Shown here in pieces: positions 45,347 to 54,869 of a stretch of 64,000 bases of DNA (its first letter is position 1; the number at the start of each line of letters is the position of its first letter). Origin of the DNA: Ferruginibacter sp. (GTDB lineage Bacteria; Bacteroidota; Bacteroidia; Chitinophagales; Chitinophagaceae). The stretch is taken from positions 306,003-370,002 of the forward strand of contig JAOQAK010000002.1 in NCBI GenBank assembly GCA_025963635.1, read 5' to 3'. Made by a program: the position numbers and the translations under genes. The notes below the pieces were generated by a model. It was not told where the DNA came from. It did no database searches and saw nothing but the letters and a program-made list of their open reading frames with translations.

Positions 45347-46862
45347 GCGGCTTATAAGCAGCGGCAGGTTCATTAGATTGCCGGATCATTGCCTTAACGA
45401 TTTCCATTTTCCGGTCGATATTTTGCCTTACACCCTCTAGGGTTGGAGGGATAAATACATCCGGTGGAACACCTCTCCCGTCCTTTGGCACATGGTTATA
45501 TTGCACCAGCCTGAACAGGGGCAGCCTCACTCTTAATTTGGTAATGGGCAAAATAATATCGGGTATCATGATGCCACTGTTGCCATGCCACCCGCCGCCT
45601 GTTTCTTCTCCCGCAATGGTTACATTGAATTGTCCTTTTACCGCATTACAGAACAGCGTGGATGCTGAAAAAGTAGGGCCATTGGTAAGTACATAAACTT
45701 TTCCGTCGAAATGGTTGGCAGTTTTGGGCCGGTAAACATGGCGTTCCCAATAGCCAAAATGATAGTTGCCGTCGCGGTGTTTGTTAGTAAGGAAGAACAT
45801 TCCAATGTTATTAAAAAAACCATGCCTGATATAAGCCGTATACGGGGCAAGATTTTTTGCAACAGCATAGGAACTGTCCGATACCTTGAACTTGCTGTTT
45901 CTAATGTACCGGGCAAGCATTACATACATGGTAACTTCGCCGCCGCCATTACTGCGCAGGTCAATTATCAGGTTTTTTATATTCTCTTGCCTTATTTTTT
46001 TAAAAGATCTTTTTATAAAAGACCGCAAATGTCTTCCCTCACCATTTACAAAAGTGTTCATTGATAAGGTAGCTGTTTGCATAGCAGTGTCTATCTCCAA
46101 AAGACGGGCATCTTCCCGTTTTTGTGTTTTGATTTCCTGCCGGGAAATTTTTTGTACCTGCACTGTGTTAAGTTTTTTAACAGCAGTATCTGCAGCAGGG
46201 TTATACATGGGCAACAGCGCTGTTTTTTCCAACCCGGTACTATCAATATAGCCAACCCGGTAAGTTTTATAAAGGCCAAAGATATTGCGGTGATAAAAAG
46301 GAAAGTTGCTGCTGAGGCGTATATAATTTACGTTGTCAGCATACCCATCCAGGGGAAGATATTGGAACATCCGCTGCACCAGGTCATGATTACGGACCCC
46401 ATTGATGGATGTAATCAGCATGCCTCTTTTTAAGAGGGAATCTTTGCGGTTGAGATTGCCTGTTACCACCATAGTGTCTGCCCATACTTTTAAATACAGT
46501 GGGAACGACGATGTTCGCCTGTTCTTTGTGAGCTTCAACCAGTTTTTACTCATTCCAAAACTGGTATGGCCGCAGTGGATTTTATTAGTGAGTGGAGCAA
46601 GTATTTTCCAGCCAAACTGTTGTTCTGTCATCGAATCACCAATATTATTATACAGGCTGTCGAAGTAGTAATTCATGCTGTCTTTTGGCGTGTACCAGTA
46701 CAGCGCGGGATGTTTTCTTTCAAGAATGTTCCTGAGCAGTGAATAATCCTGTTCCAATTCGAGTTTTGAATATTTTTTGCCCGGGTTATAATTCTTGCTT
46801 ACAGCACAGCCCGTAAACAAGGCAAGTAAAATGATGAGTAAAAAGAAATTTGCTTTTTGCAT
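45333..46862 (-). CDS. S41-family peptidase, probable lipoprotein
   Basis: 509 residues from ATG 46862. A lipobox (LLALFTGC) indicates a lipid anchor. The C-terminal tail-specific-protease core has IKNLIIDLRSNGGGEVTMYV and VYVLTNGPTFSASTLFCNAV with the likely catalytic Ser. The start is supported by AGGAG 8 nt upstream of ATG (46862); an ATG at 46913 would add 17 residues without hydrophobic character. It follows thiL by about 50 nt. Substrate unknown. Confidence 0.88.
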   Translation of the reverse strand: MQKANFFLLIILLALFTGCAVSKNYNPGKKYSKLELEQDYSLLRNILERKHPALYWYTPKDSMNYYFDSLYNNIGDSMTEQQFGWKILAPLTNKIHCGHTSFGMSKNWLKLTKNRRTSSFPLYLKVWADTMVVTGNLNRKDSLLKRGMLITSINGVRNHDLVQRMFQYLPLDGYADNVNYIRLSSNFPFYHRNIFGLYKTYRVGYIDSTGLEKTALLPMYNPAADTAVKKLNTVQVQKISRQEIKTQKREDARLLEIDTAMQTATLSMNTFVNGEGRHLRSFIKRSFKKIRQENIKNLIIDLRSNGGGEVTMYVMLARYIRNSKFKVSDSSYAVAKNLAPYTAYIRHGFFNNIGMFFLTNKHRDGNYHFGYWERHVYRPKTANHFDGKVYVLTNGPTFSASTLFCNAVKGQFNVTIAGEETGGGWHGNSGIMIPDIILPITKLRVRLPLFRLVQYNHVPKDGRGVPPDVFIPPTLEGVRQNIDRKMEIVKAMIRQSNEPAAAYKPPNAK

Positions 46863-46916
46863 TTTTTTTCTCCTGGAATATTCGTACGGATTTCTTCTGG
46901 AAAGTATTTCCATTGA

Positions 46917-47948
46917 TCAGCTTTCCATATGGTTCCATCCCTGGGCCACTAATTTGTGTTTGTTGCCACCTCTTGTTAAAATATGTGCACCTTCAGCGGC
47001 CTCTGTCATATACCCGATCACACTGATCTGCTCATTCAATACAATTTTATCATAGTCGGCCTGCGCAAGGGTAAACAGCAATTCATAGTCTTCACCACCG
47101 CTTAAAGCACAGGCTGTGGGGTCCAGTTCCAGCGAATAAGCAAATTGGCGGGCATCTTCATGAATGGGTATCTTATCTTCATAAATCACACAACCGAGGT
47201 CACTTTGCTTGCAGATATGAAGGGCTTCGCTACTGAGTCCGTCACTTACATCTATCATGGATGTGGGCATAATGTCACTGGCTGCAAAAAAATCGATGAT
47301 GTCTTTTCTTGCTTCTGGCTTCAATAATCTTCCAACGATATAAGCCTGGTTTTCCAAATCAGGTTGCGAGCCGGTTTCTGCGAAAATCCGTTTTTCCCTT
47401 TCGAGGATAGTAAGTCCGAGGAAAGCTCCTCCCACAAACCCGCTTACACAAAGCAGGTCGCTCTTCTTCGCCGTGCTTCTTTTTACGTATTTATCAGGCG
47501 CCACCTCGCCAATGGCTGTAATGGAAATTACAAATCCTTTTTGGGAAGAGGTGGTATCACCTCCCACCAGGTCAACATCATATTTTTCACAGGCGGCATA
47601 TACGCCTTCGTAAAATTCATCCATTGCTTCCAGGCTAAAACGGTTGCTAAACGCAATGCTGATCGTAATGTGGGTAGGTGTGGCGTTCATTGCATAAATG
47701 TCGCTCAGGTTTACGATTACGCTCTTATACCCTAAATGTTTCAGCGGCGTGTACATCAGGTCGAAATGGATGCCTTCTACCAGCATGTCTGTGGTGATCA
47801 CCGTTTGTTTGCCAAAATGGTCAATTACAGCTGCATCATCCCCTACACTTAAAATGGTGGAGGCAAGCCTTGTCTCGTTGTTTTGAGTAAGATGATCAAT
47901 CAATCCAAACTCTCCCAGAGAGGCGATTTCCGTACGTTCGTTACTCAT
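46917..47948 (-). CDS. thiL: Thiamine-phosphate kinase
   Basis: 343 residues; makes thiamine diphosphate from thiamine phosphate with ATP. Motifs: LSVGDDAAVIDHFGKQTVITTDM, VEGIHFDLMYTPLKHLGYKS, LVGGDTTSS, SMIDVSDGLSSEALHICKQS, and SGGEDYELLFT. No other thiamine gene is near. Confidence 0.95.
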   Translation of the reverse strand: MSNERTEIASLGEFGLIDHLTQNNETRLASTILSVGDDAAVIDHFGKQTVITTDMLVEGIHFDLMYTPLKHLGYKSVIVNLSDIYAMNATPTHITISIAFSNRFSLEAMDEFYEGVYAACEKYDVDLVGGDTTSSQKGFVISITAIGEVAPDKYVKRSTAKKSDLLCVSGFVGGAFLGLTILEREKRIFAETGSQPDLENQAYIVGRLLKPEARKDIIDFFAASDIMPTSMIDVSDGLSSEALHICKQSDLGCVIYEDKIPIHEDARQFAYSLELDPTACALSGGEDYELLFTLAQADYDKIVLNEQISVIGYMTEAAEGAHILTRGGNKHKLVAQGWNHMES

Positions 47949-48192
47949 TAATTTACGTTTAAATGGTCGGTTTATTGTGAGGATTTTGATAAGTGCCTGG
48001 AATAACTGTCTTCATCGATGGACGTCGATCTTTGTTCGATAGGATCGTTCGGTATAGATCAGGTTCCCAAAGCCGGTGCTGCTGCGAAAATTAAAAAATT
48101 ATCCTAAATCACGTCCCGTTGTTCACACCGTAGGATCACCGCACCTGCAAACAATCCTCTCAAGTAAACAGCATCATCCTTCGTTTGTTTTA

Positions 48193-48972
48193 CTATAATT
48201 CTTTTTGGTGATTGATTACTGCCAGCATTTCATCGTGTATTTTGCCATTCGTGGCCAACAGGTTCGGCTGGTACACCGAATAGCGGTTTCCTTCAAAATC
48301 GGTTACTTTTCCTCCTGCTTCTTCCACCATCAAAAATCCGGCTGCACTGTCCCAAGCCTGTAATTTATGTTCATAAAATCCATCGAATCTTCCGGCTGCT
48401 ACCCAACAAAGATCCAGGGCAGCGCTACCCAGTCTTCTTACCGGAACTCCCTTGCGGATTAATCTTTCAAAAACCTGGAGGGGACCGTTGGGTGCATCCA
48501 GATAGGTATAAGGGAAGCCGGTAACAAGGCAACTTTTTATAACTTCAGTTTTGTTGCCCACCTGTATCTGTTTGTCATTGAGCGTAGCGCCTGCTCCTTT
48601 TTCCGCGAAGAAAAATTCATTCATCAAAGGATTGTAAACTGCTCCCATTATCATTTCCCCATTGTGCTCCACCCCAATACTTACGCAACAGATCGGAATT
48701 CCATTGGCAAAATTAATGGTGCCGTCAATAGGGTCGATGATCCATTTATATTCACTATCCATTATAAATTCACCCGCCTCCTCGCTTAAAATGAAGTGGT
48801 TGGGGAAATCCTGCTTGATGATTCCGAAAATTGCTTTTTCCGAAGCATGATCCGCTTCTGTTACCGGGTTATTGACACCTTCTTTATTGGTAATTGTAAA
48901 CTCGCCATTAAAAAACCGTTCTAACTCTTTTGCACCGGCTTTTGTAGCTTTTAACAAAGTGTTCTTTATCAT
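48193..48972 (-). CDS. Inositol monophosphatase family protein
   Basis: 259 residues, metal-dependent phosphatase: EEAGEF, WIIDPIDGTINFANGIP (metal site) and LQAWDSAAGFLMVEEAGG are the FIG/IMPase motifs. The real substrate may be inositol phosphates, histidinol phosphate or PAP-type nucleotides. A perfect -7 box ends 4 nt before the ATG, so the mRNA should be leaderless. Confidence 0.93.
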   Translation of the reverse strand: MIKNTLLKATKAGAKELERFFNGEFTITNKEGVNNPVTEADHASEKAIFGIIKQDFPNHFILSEEAGEFIMDSEYKWIIDPIDGTINFANGIPICCVSIGVEHNGEMIMGAVYNPLMNEFFFAEKGAGATLNDKQIQVGNKTEVIKSCLVTGFPYTYLDAPNGPLQVFERLIRKGVPVRRLGSAALDLCWVAAGRFDGFYEHKLQAWDSAAGFLMVEEAGGKVTDFEGNRYSVYQPNLLATNGKIHDEMLAVINHQKEL

Positions 48973-48976
48973 TTGG

Positions 48977-48984
48977 CAAAGATA
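48977..48984 (-). promoter_or_regulatory. -7 promoter element, leaderless context
   Basis: TATCTTTG on the minus strand, then CCAA and ATG. Confidence 0.65.
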
Positions 48985-49193
48985 AGAAGGGAAAGTGCGC
49001 TAAATTTATTCAAGTCATTAAAAATAGCTCATTTGCCCCGCAACCATCTTAGCAAAGGGATTATGAATACGATTCAAAATCCATCACAATTTTTTTAAAA
49101 GACATCCATTAGCTGGTAGAGGTATTATGAAGAAAAGAAAACAATTTTGATTAATGGTTTAAAAAATCTTATTTCGTTACCAAATCAATTTCT

Positions 49194-50405
49194 TTGCAGC
49201 TTTCCATCATCATTGTAAATTTTAATGTAAAATTTTTTCTGGAACAATGCCTTAGCTCCGTGACAAGGGCCAGTAAGCATATCGATGTGGAAATTTTTGT
49301 GGTTGATAATAATTCTACCGATGGTAGTAAAGAATTTTTTGAGGGCAGATTTGACAATGTAAAGTTTACCTGGAACGAAGTTAACCTGGGATTTGGTAAA
49401 GCAAATAACCTGGCATTGAAGCAGGCAATAGGGGAATACATATTATTCCTGAATCCGGATACCATTCTTCCGGAAGACTGTTTGGATAAAAGCCTTAGTT
49501 TTTTCCAAAATCAGCATGATGCAGGAGCAATCGGTATTCGGATGATTGATGGAACCGGTCGATTTTTAAAAGAGAGCAAGCGATCATTTCCGTCTTTATC
49601 TACCGCTTTCTATAAACTCTCCGGGCTCGCTGCCTTGTTTCCTGGTTCTGCAGTTTTTGCCCGTTATTACCTGGGTCAATTGGATCCACATAGAAATCAT
49701 GTGGTGGATGTGCTAGCGGGCGCTTTTATGATGGTTCCCCAAAAAGTGCTTGGAATAACCGGAGGATTTGATGAGCGTTTTTTTATGTATGGTGAAGATG
49801 TGGACCTAAGCTACCGTATACAGCGGGCCGGCTTCAAAAACTTCTATTTTGCCGAAAGCACTATTATTCATTTTAAAGGCGAGAGCACTAAACGGGGCAG
49901 TTTAAATTACGTCCGTTTATTTTATGGTGCCATGGGCCTTTTCGTTCAAAAACACTACATCAGCGGCTTTGGCCGGTTTTATACGCTACTGATTCGGGTA
50001 GCTATTTGGACCGGGGCAACAATTTCGGCATTAGGGCATCGGATCAGCCGCTTGTTTAGATACAGAAACGAAGTCCCCACTACGATGAACTCTTTAATCG
50101 TTGCTGATAAAAAGGAATTTGATTTTATCGAATCAGTTTTGCAAAATTATAAAGGCGGGCCAAAGATAATTGGAAGAGTTAGTCCGAATTATTTAGTGGA
50201 AGAGGAGGCGATTGGGAACTTGCATCAGCTAACGTTACTGCTAAGAAAGCACGCGATTAAGGAGATTATTTTTGGGATGGATGGTATCACGGCAAAGGAA
50301 ACGATCGGGCTCTTACAAGGATTACCAGGAGACATACATTCCAGATTTCATTTTGCAGGTACATTCAGTATTGTAGGTAGCGATCAAAAAGAGTTGCGGC
50401 GATAA
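49194..50405 (+). CDS. Glycosyltransferase family 2 protein
   Basis: 403 residues. GT-A fold: LSIIIVNFNVKFFLEQCLSS, VVDNNSTDGSKEFF, NLGFGKANNLAL, FLNPDTILP (DxD-like), FDERFFMYGEDVDLSYRIQ. A membrane segment at about 260-285 is followed by a 110-residue C-terminal domain. It transfers a sugar in glycan or LPS synthesis; the acceptor is unknown. The frame opens after a stop at 49152 and has no ATG in front of the family start, so a TTG at 49194 is used; this is uncommon. Confidence 0.9.
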   Translation: MQLSIIIVNFNVKFFLEQCLSSVTRASKHIDVEIFVVDNNSTDGSKEFFEGRFDNVKFTWNEVNLGFGKANNLALKQAIGEYILFLNPDTILPEDCLDKSLSFFQNQHDAGAIGIRMIDGTGRFLKESKRSFPSLSTAFYKLSGLAALFPGSAVFARYYLGQLDPHRNHVVDVLAGAFMMVPQKVLGITGGFDERFFMYGEDVDLSYRIQRAGFKNFYFAESTIIHFKGESTKRGSLNYVRLFYGAMGLFVQKHYISGFGRFYTLLIRVAIWTGATISALGHRISRLFRYRNEVPTTMNSLIVADKKEFDFIESVLQNYKGGPKIIGRVSPNYLVEEEAIGNLHQLTLLLRKHAIKEIIFGMDGITAKETIGLLQGLPGDIHSRFHFAGTFSIVGSDQKELRR

Positions 50406-50548
50406 TATATTGACAAATGATCTTGCCTGAAATGTAAAATAACGCCTGTACTTTGCATTCTTTTGTAGTTTCAGGATTGGAGCCCATAAATTCACCGGCA
50501 ATTTGGAAGAAACAAGAAAAGAGGCAACCCGAAATCTCGATACAATCA

Positions 50549-50576
50549 CAAAAAAGCCATCCCTTACGGCATGGCT
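50549..50576 (-). terminator. recA terminator
   Basis: AGCCATCCC (50555-50563) and GGCATGGCT (50568-50576) form the stem (one mismatch); on the minus strand it is followed by T-run (complement of 50549-50554), about 30 nt after the recA stop. Confidence 0.75.
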
Positions 50577-50605
50577 GTATTTACTAACCCTAAAACATTC
50601 AATTA

Positions 50606-51607
50606 TTAAAGCGCCAGGTTTTCAGCAATTTTGGCCCTGATCTTTACCTCAATTTCCTTTGCCATTTCCGGATTATCATTCAGCAATTGCTTTACTGAAT
50701 CCCTTCCCTGGCCCAATTTGTTGGTATCATAGCTAAACCAGCTTCCGCTTTTTTGTACAATGCCCAATTCTACGCCCATATCTATAATTTCGCCTGTTTT
50801 GGAAATCCCTTCTCCGAAAATGATATCAAATTCTGCATTGCGGAATGGCGGTGCTACTTTGTTTTTAACCACTTTAACTTTAACCCGGTTACCAATTGCT
50901 TCATCGCCATCTTTTATTTGTGCCATGCGGCGGATATCGAGCCTTACCGATGCATAAAACTTTAATGCATTACCACCGGTGGTCGTTTCGGGGTTGCCAA
51001 ACATTACGCCGATTTTTTCCCTAAGCTGGTTAATAAAAATGCAGCAACAATTTGTTTTAGAAATGGTAGCGGTAAGTTTCCGAAGTGCCTGGCTCATCAA
51101 TCGTGCGTGCAATCCCATTTTGCTGTCGCCCATTTCACCTTCGAGTTCACTTTTTGGTACCAATGCAGCTACTGAATCTATCACCACTACATCTACCGCA
51201 CCGGATAAAATTAAACGATCGGCAATTTCAAGCGCCTGTTCGCCATAATCTGGTTGAGAGATCAAAAGATTATCTATATCAACACCCAGTTTTTGAGCAT
51301 AGGCGCTGTCAAAAGCATGTTCCGCATCAATAAAAGCACACATGCCGCCTTTTTTCTGTGATTCTGCAATTACATGCGTGGCGATGGTTGTTTTACCACT
51401 GCTTTCCGGGCCATATATCTCAATTACCCGGCCCTTGGGTAAACCACCAATTCCTAATGCCACATCTAATCCAAGTGATCCTGTTGAAATAACTTCTTGT
51501 TCCACATGCGGCTTATCCCCCATTATCATTACAGAGCCTTTACCAAAATCTTTATCGATTTTGTCCATAGTTAATTTAAGCGCCTTCAATTTTTCTGCGT
51601 TACTCAT
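50606..51607 (-). CDS. recA: Recombinase RecA
   Basis: 333 residues, the ATP-dependent strand-exchange protein and SOS coprotease. Walker [10 protein letters not shown], the [17 protein letters not shown] region, [21 protein letters not shown] (loop L2) and [20 protein letters not shown] are all normal. A perfect -7 box is 56 nt upstream. No SOS box was recognised. Confidence 0.98.
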   Translation of the reverse strand: MSNAEKLKALKLTMDKIDKDFGKGSVMIMGDKPHVEQEVISTGSLGLDVALGIGGLPKGRVIEIYGPESSGKTTIATHVIAESQKKGGMCAFIDAEHAFDSAYAQKLGVDIDNLLISQPDYGEQALEIADRLILSGAVDVVVIDSVAALVPKSELEGEMGDSKMGLHARLMSQALRKLTATISKTNCCCIFINQLREKIGVMFGNPETTTGGNALKFYASVRLDIRRMAQIKDGDEAIGNRVKVKVVKNKVAPPFRNAEFDIIFGEGISKTGEIIDMGVELGIVQKSGSWFSYDTNKLGQGRDSVKQLLNDNPEMAKEIEVKIRAKIAENLAL

Positions 51608-51663
51608 TGTTGTTTTTTTATAAGTGATGTATCTGTTGTCCTATGTAAAAATAAACTCTGCAT

Positions 51664-51671
51664 CAAAGATA
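51664..51671 (-). promoter_or_regulatory. -7 promoter element of recA
   Basis: TATCTTTG on the minus strand, perfect TANNTTTG; implies a leader of about 50 nt. Confidence 0.55.
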
Positions 51672-51743
51672 ATAGCTTTCTTTTATTAACACTAATAAAT
51701 TTAGTAATTATTTAGTAAAAAATTTAGCTAAGCCGCTACTTTA

Positions 51744-51778
51744 ATAAAAAACCCCATTCCGATGATTCGGAACGGGGC
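51744..51778 (-). terminator. Orphan intrinsic terminator
   Basis: On the minus strand CCCCGTTCCGA, loop ATCA, TCGGAATGGGG (11 bp including one G-T pair), then TTTTTTATT. No minus-strand gene lies upstream before 53357, so it may end a small RNA. Confidence 0.7.
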
Positions 51779-51910
51779 CTCTTTCGAGCATGAGAAAAAA
51801 CTAATTTTTATAAACCACCAGGGGGTAATGAACGGATGAAAACGGGCGAAAAAGTTAATTTTTGTTGATTCTTGGGGTTTAAGCCTTTTCTCTCTAAAAT
51901 TTGGATATTG
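51744..51910 (-). ncRNA. Candidate small RNA ending at orphan terminator
   Basis: A near-consensus promoter (TTG, 20 nt, TCTCTTTG with one mismatch) lies about 160 nt upstream of the terminator on the minus strand, near 51910-51945. The span has no good reading frame (a 61-codon frame lacks protein character), and GAGAAAA can pair with TTTTCTC across it. Evidence is circumstantial. Confidence 0.35.
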
Positions 51911-52153
51911 CAAAGAGACGACAGTTTAACCATCTAAACAATACCCCAAAGTGTTAGTTTTTTTTCCAGAATTGTGGATAACCATACTAATTTTAAGGTG
52001 GTTCATGAAATACAGTCATTTATTATTTGTGCATAACCTGTTTTCTACCTCGGGATATCCCTTAAAACGAAAATAATTCCAATGTTAAATAATTGTTACC
52101 CGCTTGTTTAACCCCTAGTTTATTTTATAAAAAGATTAACCTTTGTGTCTTAA

Positions 52154-52672
52154 ATGATTAACCATATGAACTGGGAAGTAGTTAGTAACGACCGTTCTTC
52201 CTTGAAGGAATACAGGATGATCGATAACAATGATTGTAAAGTAATCATCAAGTACAACCCAAAACACCAATCGGCGAGGATTACCAGTGGCAACCGCCAC
52301 CGCTTGTTCTTTTTAGAAAGTGCCGGCTCTTTAAATGGTAAAACCATCTTCAAAAATGAATACGGTATGGAGATTGGAAGCCTGGTGCACGATAAGTTTC
52401 GTCCCCGCGAAGGCAGCCTGCTGATCGATTCAAAAAAGTATCAATACGAACTACAAAATAGCCCTGCTCCCCGGCTGGTTATCTTCGAGAGTGATACCCA
52501 CAGGCAAGTCGCAAACTGCAGCATTCCGGCGACAAAAGCATCAATTGCGAATATCCTGCCATCTGTTACGCAATCTATTGATAACAATTGCTATTTACTG
52601 GGCCTTTGCTGGTACCTGTTTTTACCGGTAGTAAAGGAAAATGTGTTGGAATATAGTTCTGCAGCTTTTTAG
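52154..52672 (+). CDS. Hypothetical protein
   Basis: 172 residues, no signal peptide, mixed alpha/beta: NWEVVSNDRSSLKEYRM, CKVIIKYNPKHQSARITSGN, HRLFFLESAG and KTIFKNEYGMEIGSLVHD resemble a small folded scramblase-like (LURP) domain with alternating strands, but that is only an impression. A C-terminal hydrophobic LLGLCWYLFLPVV segment. ATG 52154 and 52166 are both possible. Confidence 0.65.
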   Translation: MINHMNWEVVSNDRSSLKEYRMIDNNDCKVIIKYNPKHQSARITSGNRHRLFFLESAGSLNGKTIFKNEYGMEIGSLVHDKFRPREGSLLIDSKKYQYELQNSPAPRLVIFESDTHRQVANCSIPATKASIANILPSVTQSIDNNCYLLGLCWYLFLPVVKENVLEYSSAAF

Positions 52673-53356
52673 CGCTTGACTTGTTCTCCTAAGTTGTTTA
52701 CATCATTCACTACGCATTGCAAATAAATGATCCTCAGGTGGTCATTGCGACGTTCAAAACACGGGGTGGCCATGGATATCCAATCATAATGGACATCTTT
52801 CATATTAATTTTGATGTAAACACAATAAAGTAAAGCGATAAGGAATATCTTTTCTTCTTCAGTCTGGCTTTAATCTACTTCACGTTCGTAAAGGCGGTAG
52901 CTCACCTTTGTTTTTCTAAAATCTTTATGGTAACGCAATCCGTCGATTAGCAATCGCTCCTGACAAATACTTCCATGTAAAAATCGGACACGCAGCTTTT
53001 TTTTCTGCACCATTCATCGGTCTTCTATTGAAGTTGATAAAGAAGTCATACGAAGATATTCGTTTTAATTGAACATATTCGACGTATTGCAAAGCATGGC
53101 TTATGTCGATAAAGTCAAAGTAGGATAGACAAGTAAAATATACATTTTACACCAGTGGTTGTGAATGGCGAAGGTGAATGGTGAATCGAAAGGGTTTGGT
53201 CAATTACATCGCATCAACAACTCTTTTGTTGCAAAATATTACAAGTGAAAGTAAGTCGCACGCGGTTTAGCACTGATATTATTTAGGGGAAAACCAGGAG
53301 GTGCAAGGCATTTGTAACCGCCGAAGCAATTGGTTAAACGAATTTGAATATTGTAT
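52673..53356. other. Gene-poor 684-nt stretch
   Basis: No complete gene. On the minus strand, stretches of open frame follow one another (about 53146-53005, then 53013-52870, then 52869-52669 after a TAA), with an A8 run at 52997-53004 at the frame switch. They could be a decayed gene of about 155 codons, but open lengths of this order also arise by chance. Confidence 0.35.
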
Positions 53357-53758
53357 TTATTTTCTTTCGGCTTTTACCTGAGCAGGCTTTATCACCGGAT
53401 TCTTATTTCCCCAGCTGTTTGAAACAAAATTCAACACATCAGCTATCTCCTTATCAGAAAGATGGCCCAAAGCAGCCATCGGTACATTGTATTGTTTTCC
53501 GTTAACAGTGATTCCACCTTCCTGGCCATTTAACACGATACCAATCGCCCGCTTTTGATTTTTTAAATAAGCGGTTTTGGCTAAAGGCGGAAATGCTCCT
53601 TCCACACCTTCTCCTGCGGGCATATGGCAGCTTGCGCAATTGGCTATATATATTTCCTGGCCCCTTTTTATGCTTTGAGGCAAACCATCTTCCTGGGCGA
53701 ATGCCAGCCAAAAGGTGCAGGTGATCAAACCAACAAAAAGGCTCATTTTTTTTACCAT
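53357..53758 (-). CDS. c-type cytochrome (monohaem)
   Basis: 133 residues from ATG 53758. Signal peptide (LFVGLITCTFWLAFAQ), haem motif CASCH, and axial Met in NVPMAALGHLSDKEIADVL: a class I cytochrome c. It carries electrons in the periplasm. The longer frame to 53827 lacks a better start. No oxidase gene is adjacent. Confidence 0.92.
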   Translation of the reverse strand: MVKKMSLFVGLITCTFWLAFAQEDGLPQSIKRGQEIYIANCASCHMPAGEGVEGAFPPLAKTAYLKNQKRAIGIVLNGQEGGITVNGKQYNVPMAALGHLSDKEIADVLNFVSNSWGNKNPVIKPAQVKAERK

Positions 53759-53890
53759 AAAAAATAAATTTGAATAATTGAATGCATGCAGAATGCATCG
53801 CGAAGATAAGTAAATGATAAATATCATCGTCTGGTGAACCGGGTCAACAACAGCGACCTATTGCCCCGCAGCTGGAAGCAAAAAAATGTT

Positions 53891-54721
53891 TTACGAGGTG
53901 ATAGCATTCTTTGATTGGTACGCTTTTATTGCTTTTTTAATGCTGCGATGTTTTTTTATAAGTGTCAGCGCTTCTTCGTTATCGATGCCCAATTCCTGGG
54001 TAAGCATGATGACTGCCCGGTTCCATAATTTATTGTTGGACAGTTGCATCTCAATCATCTTGTTGCCTTTTACTTTACCCATTTGTATCATCAGGGAAGT
54101 AGAGATCATATTGAGTGCCATTTTCTGGGCTGTACCCGCTTTCATCCTTGTGCTGCCAGTTACAAATTCAGGTCCGGTTACCAGTTCTACCGGGTAATCA
54201 ACCTCTGCGGCGATGGTACTGGCGCGATTGCAAACGATGCAACCGGTGGCGATGCCTTTAGCCTTCGCATCCCGTATGCCGCCTAATACATAAGGCGTTT
54301 CGCCGGATGCGGCTATGCCCACTAAAAAATCTTTATTGGTAATATGATGTGCCGTAAGCGCCTCCCAGGCCTGGTGAATATCGTCTTCAGCATATTCCAC
54401 TGCATTCCTGATCGCGTGATCGCCCCCGGCAATAATGGCGATTACAATATTTTGGCTCACACCGTAAGTGGGTGGGATTTCTGATGCATCCAATACGCCC
54501 AGCCGGCCACTGGTGCCGGCACCGATATAAAATAATCTTCCGTCTGCTTTCATTTTTGGCGCCGCTGCGCTAATCAGTTTTTCAATTTGCGGCAAAGATT
54601 CTTTCACAATTTTTGCTATGCTTTGATCCTCTTTATTAATGGCGGTAATCAATTCAATCACTGACTTGGTTTCTAAATGATCATAATGAGAAGGGGATTC
54701 GGTATTTTTTCTTTGATTCAT
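53891..54721 (-). CDS. murQ: N-acetylmuramic acid 6-phosphate etherase
   Basis: 276 residues, SIS-fold enzyme that splits the lactyl ether of MurNAc-6-P to give GlcNAc-6-P. The substrate loop YIGAGTSGRLGVLDASEIPP includes the catalytic Glu, a second acid is in the VEYAEDD loop, and GIAASGETPYVLGGIRDAKA and FVTGSTRMKAGTAQK are typical. It ends the murQ-anmK pair (148 nt from anmK, same strand). Confidence 0.95.
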   Translation of the reverse strand: MNQRKNTESPSHYDHLETKSVIELITAINKEDQSIAKIVKESLPQIEKLISAAAPKMKADGRLFYIGAGTSGRLGVLDASEIPPTYGVSQNIVIAIIAGGDHAIRNAVEYAEDDIHQAWEALTAHHITNKDFLVGIAASGETPYVLGGIRDAKAKGIATGCIVCNRASTIAAEVDYPVELVTGPEFVTGSTRMKAGTAQKMALNMISTSLMIQMGKVKGNKMIEMQLSNNKLWNRAVIMLTQELGIDNEEALTLIKKHRSIKKAIKAYQSKNAITS

Positions 54722-54869
54722 AGTGGAAGTTTTATATCAGTTTGATCATGTATTTTAGTTGGCCAGGTAGTATAGTTTTTTGAGGGATGCTCCTGTCTTA
54801 AATTTAAATCTTTTACCTTATTTCCAGCACCCGAATCCGTGATAGTTTTTGGCGCTTTTAGCATCTATT

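Noticed and set aside
51728..51913. 61-codon minus-strand frame
   Set aside because: It overlaps the orphan terminator and lacks protein character.
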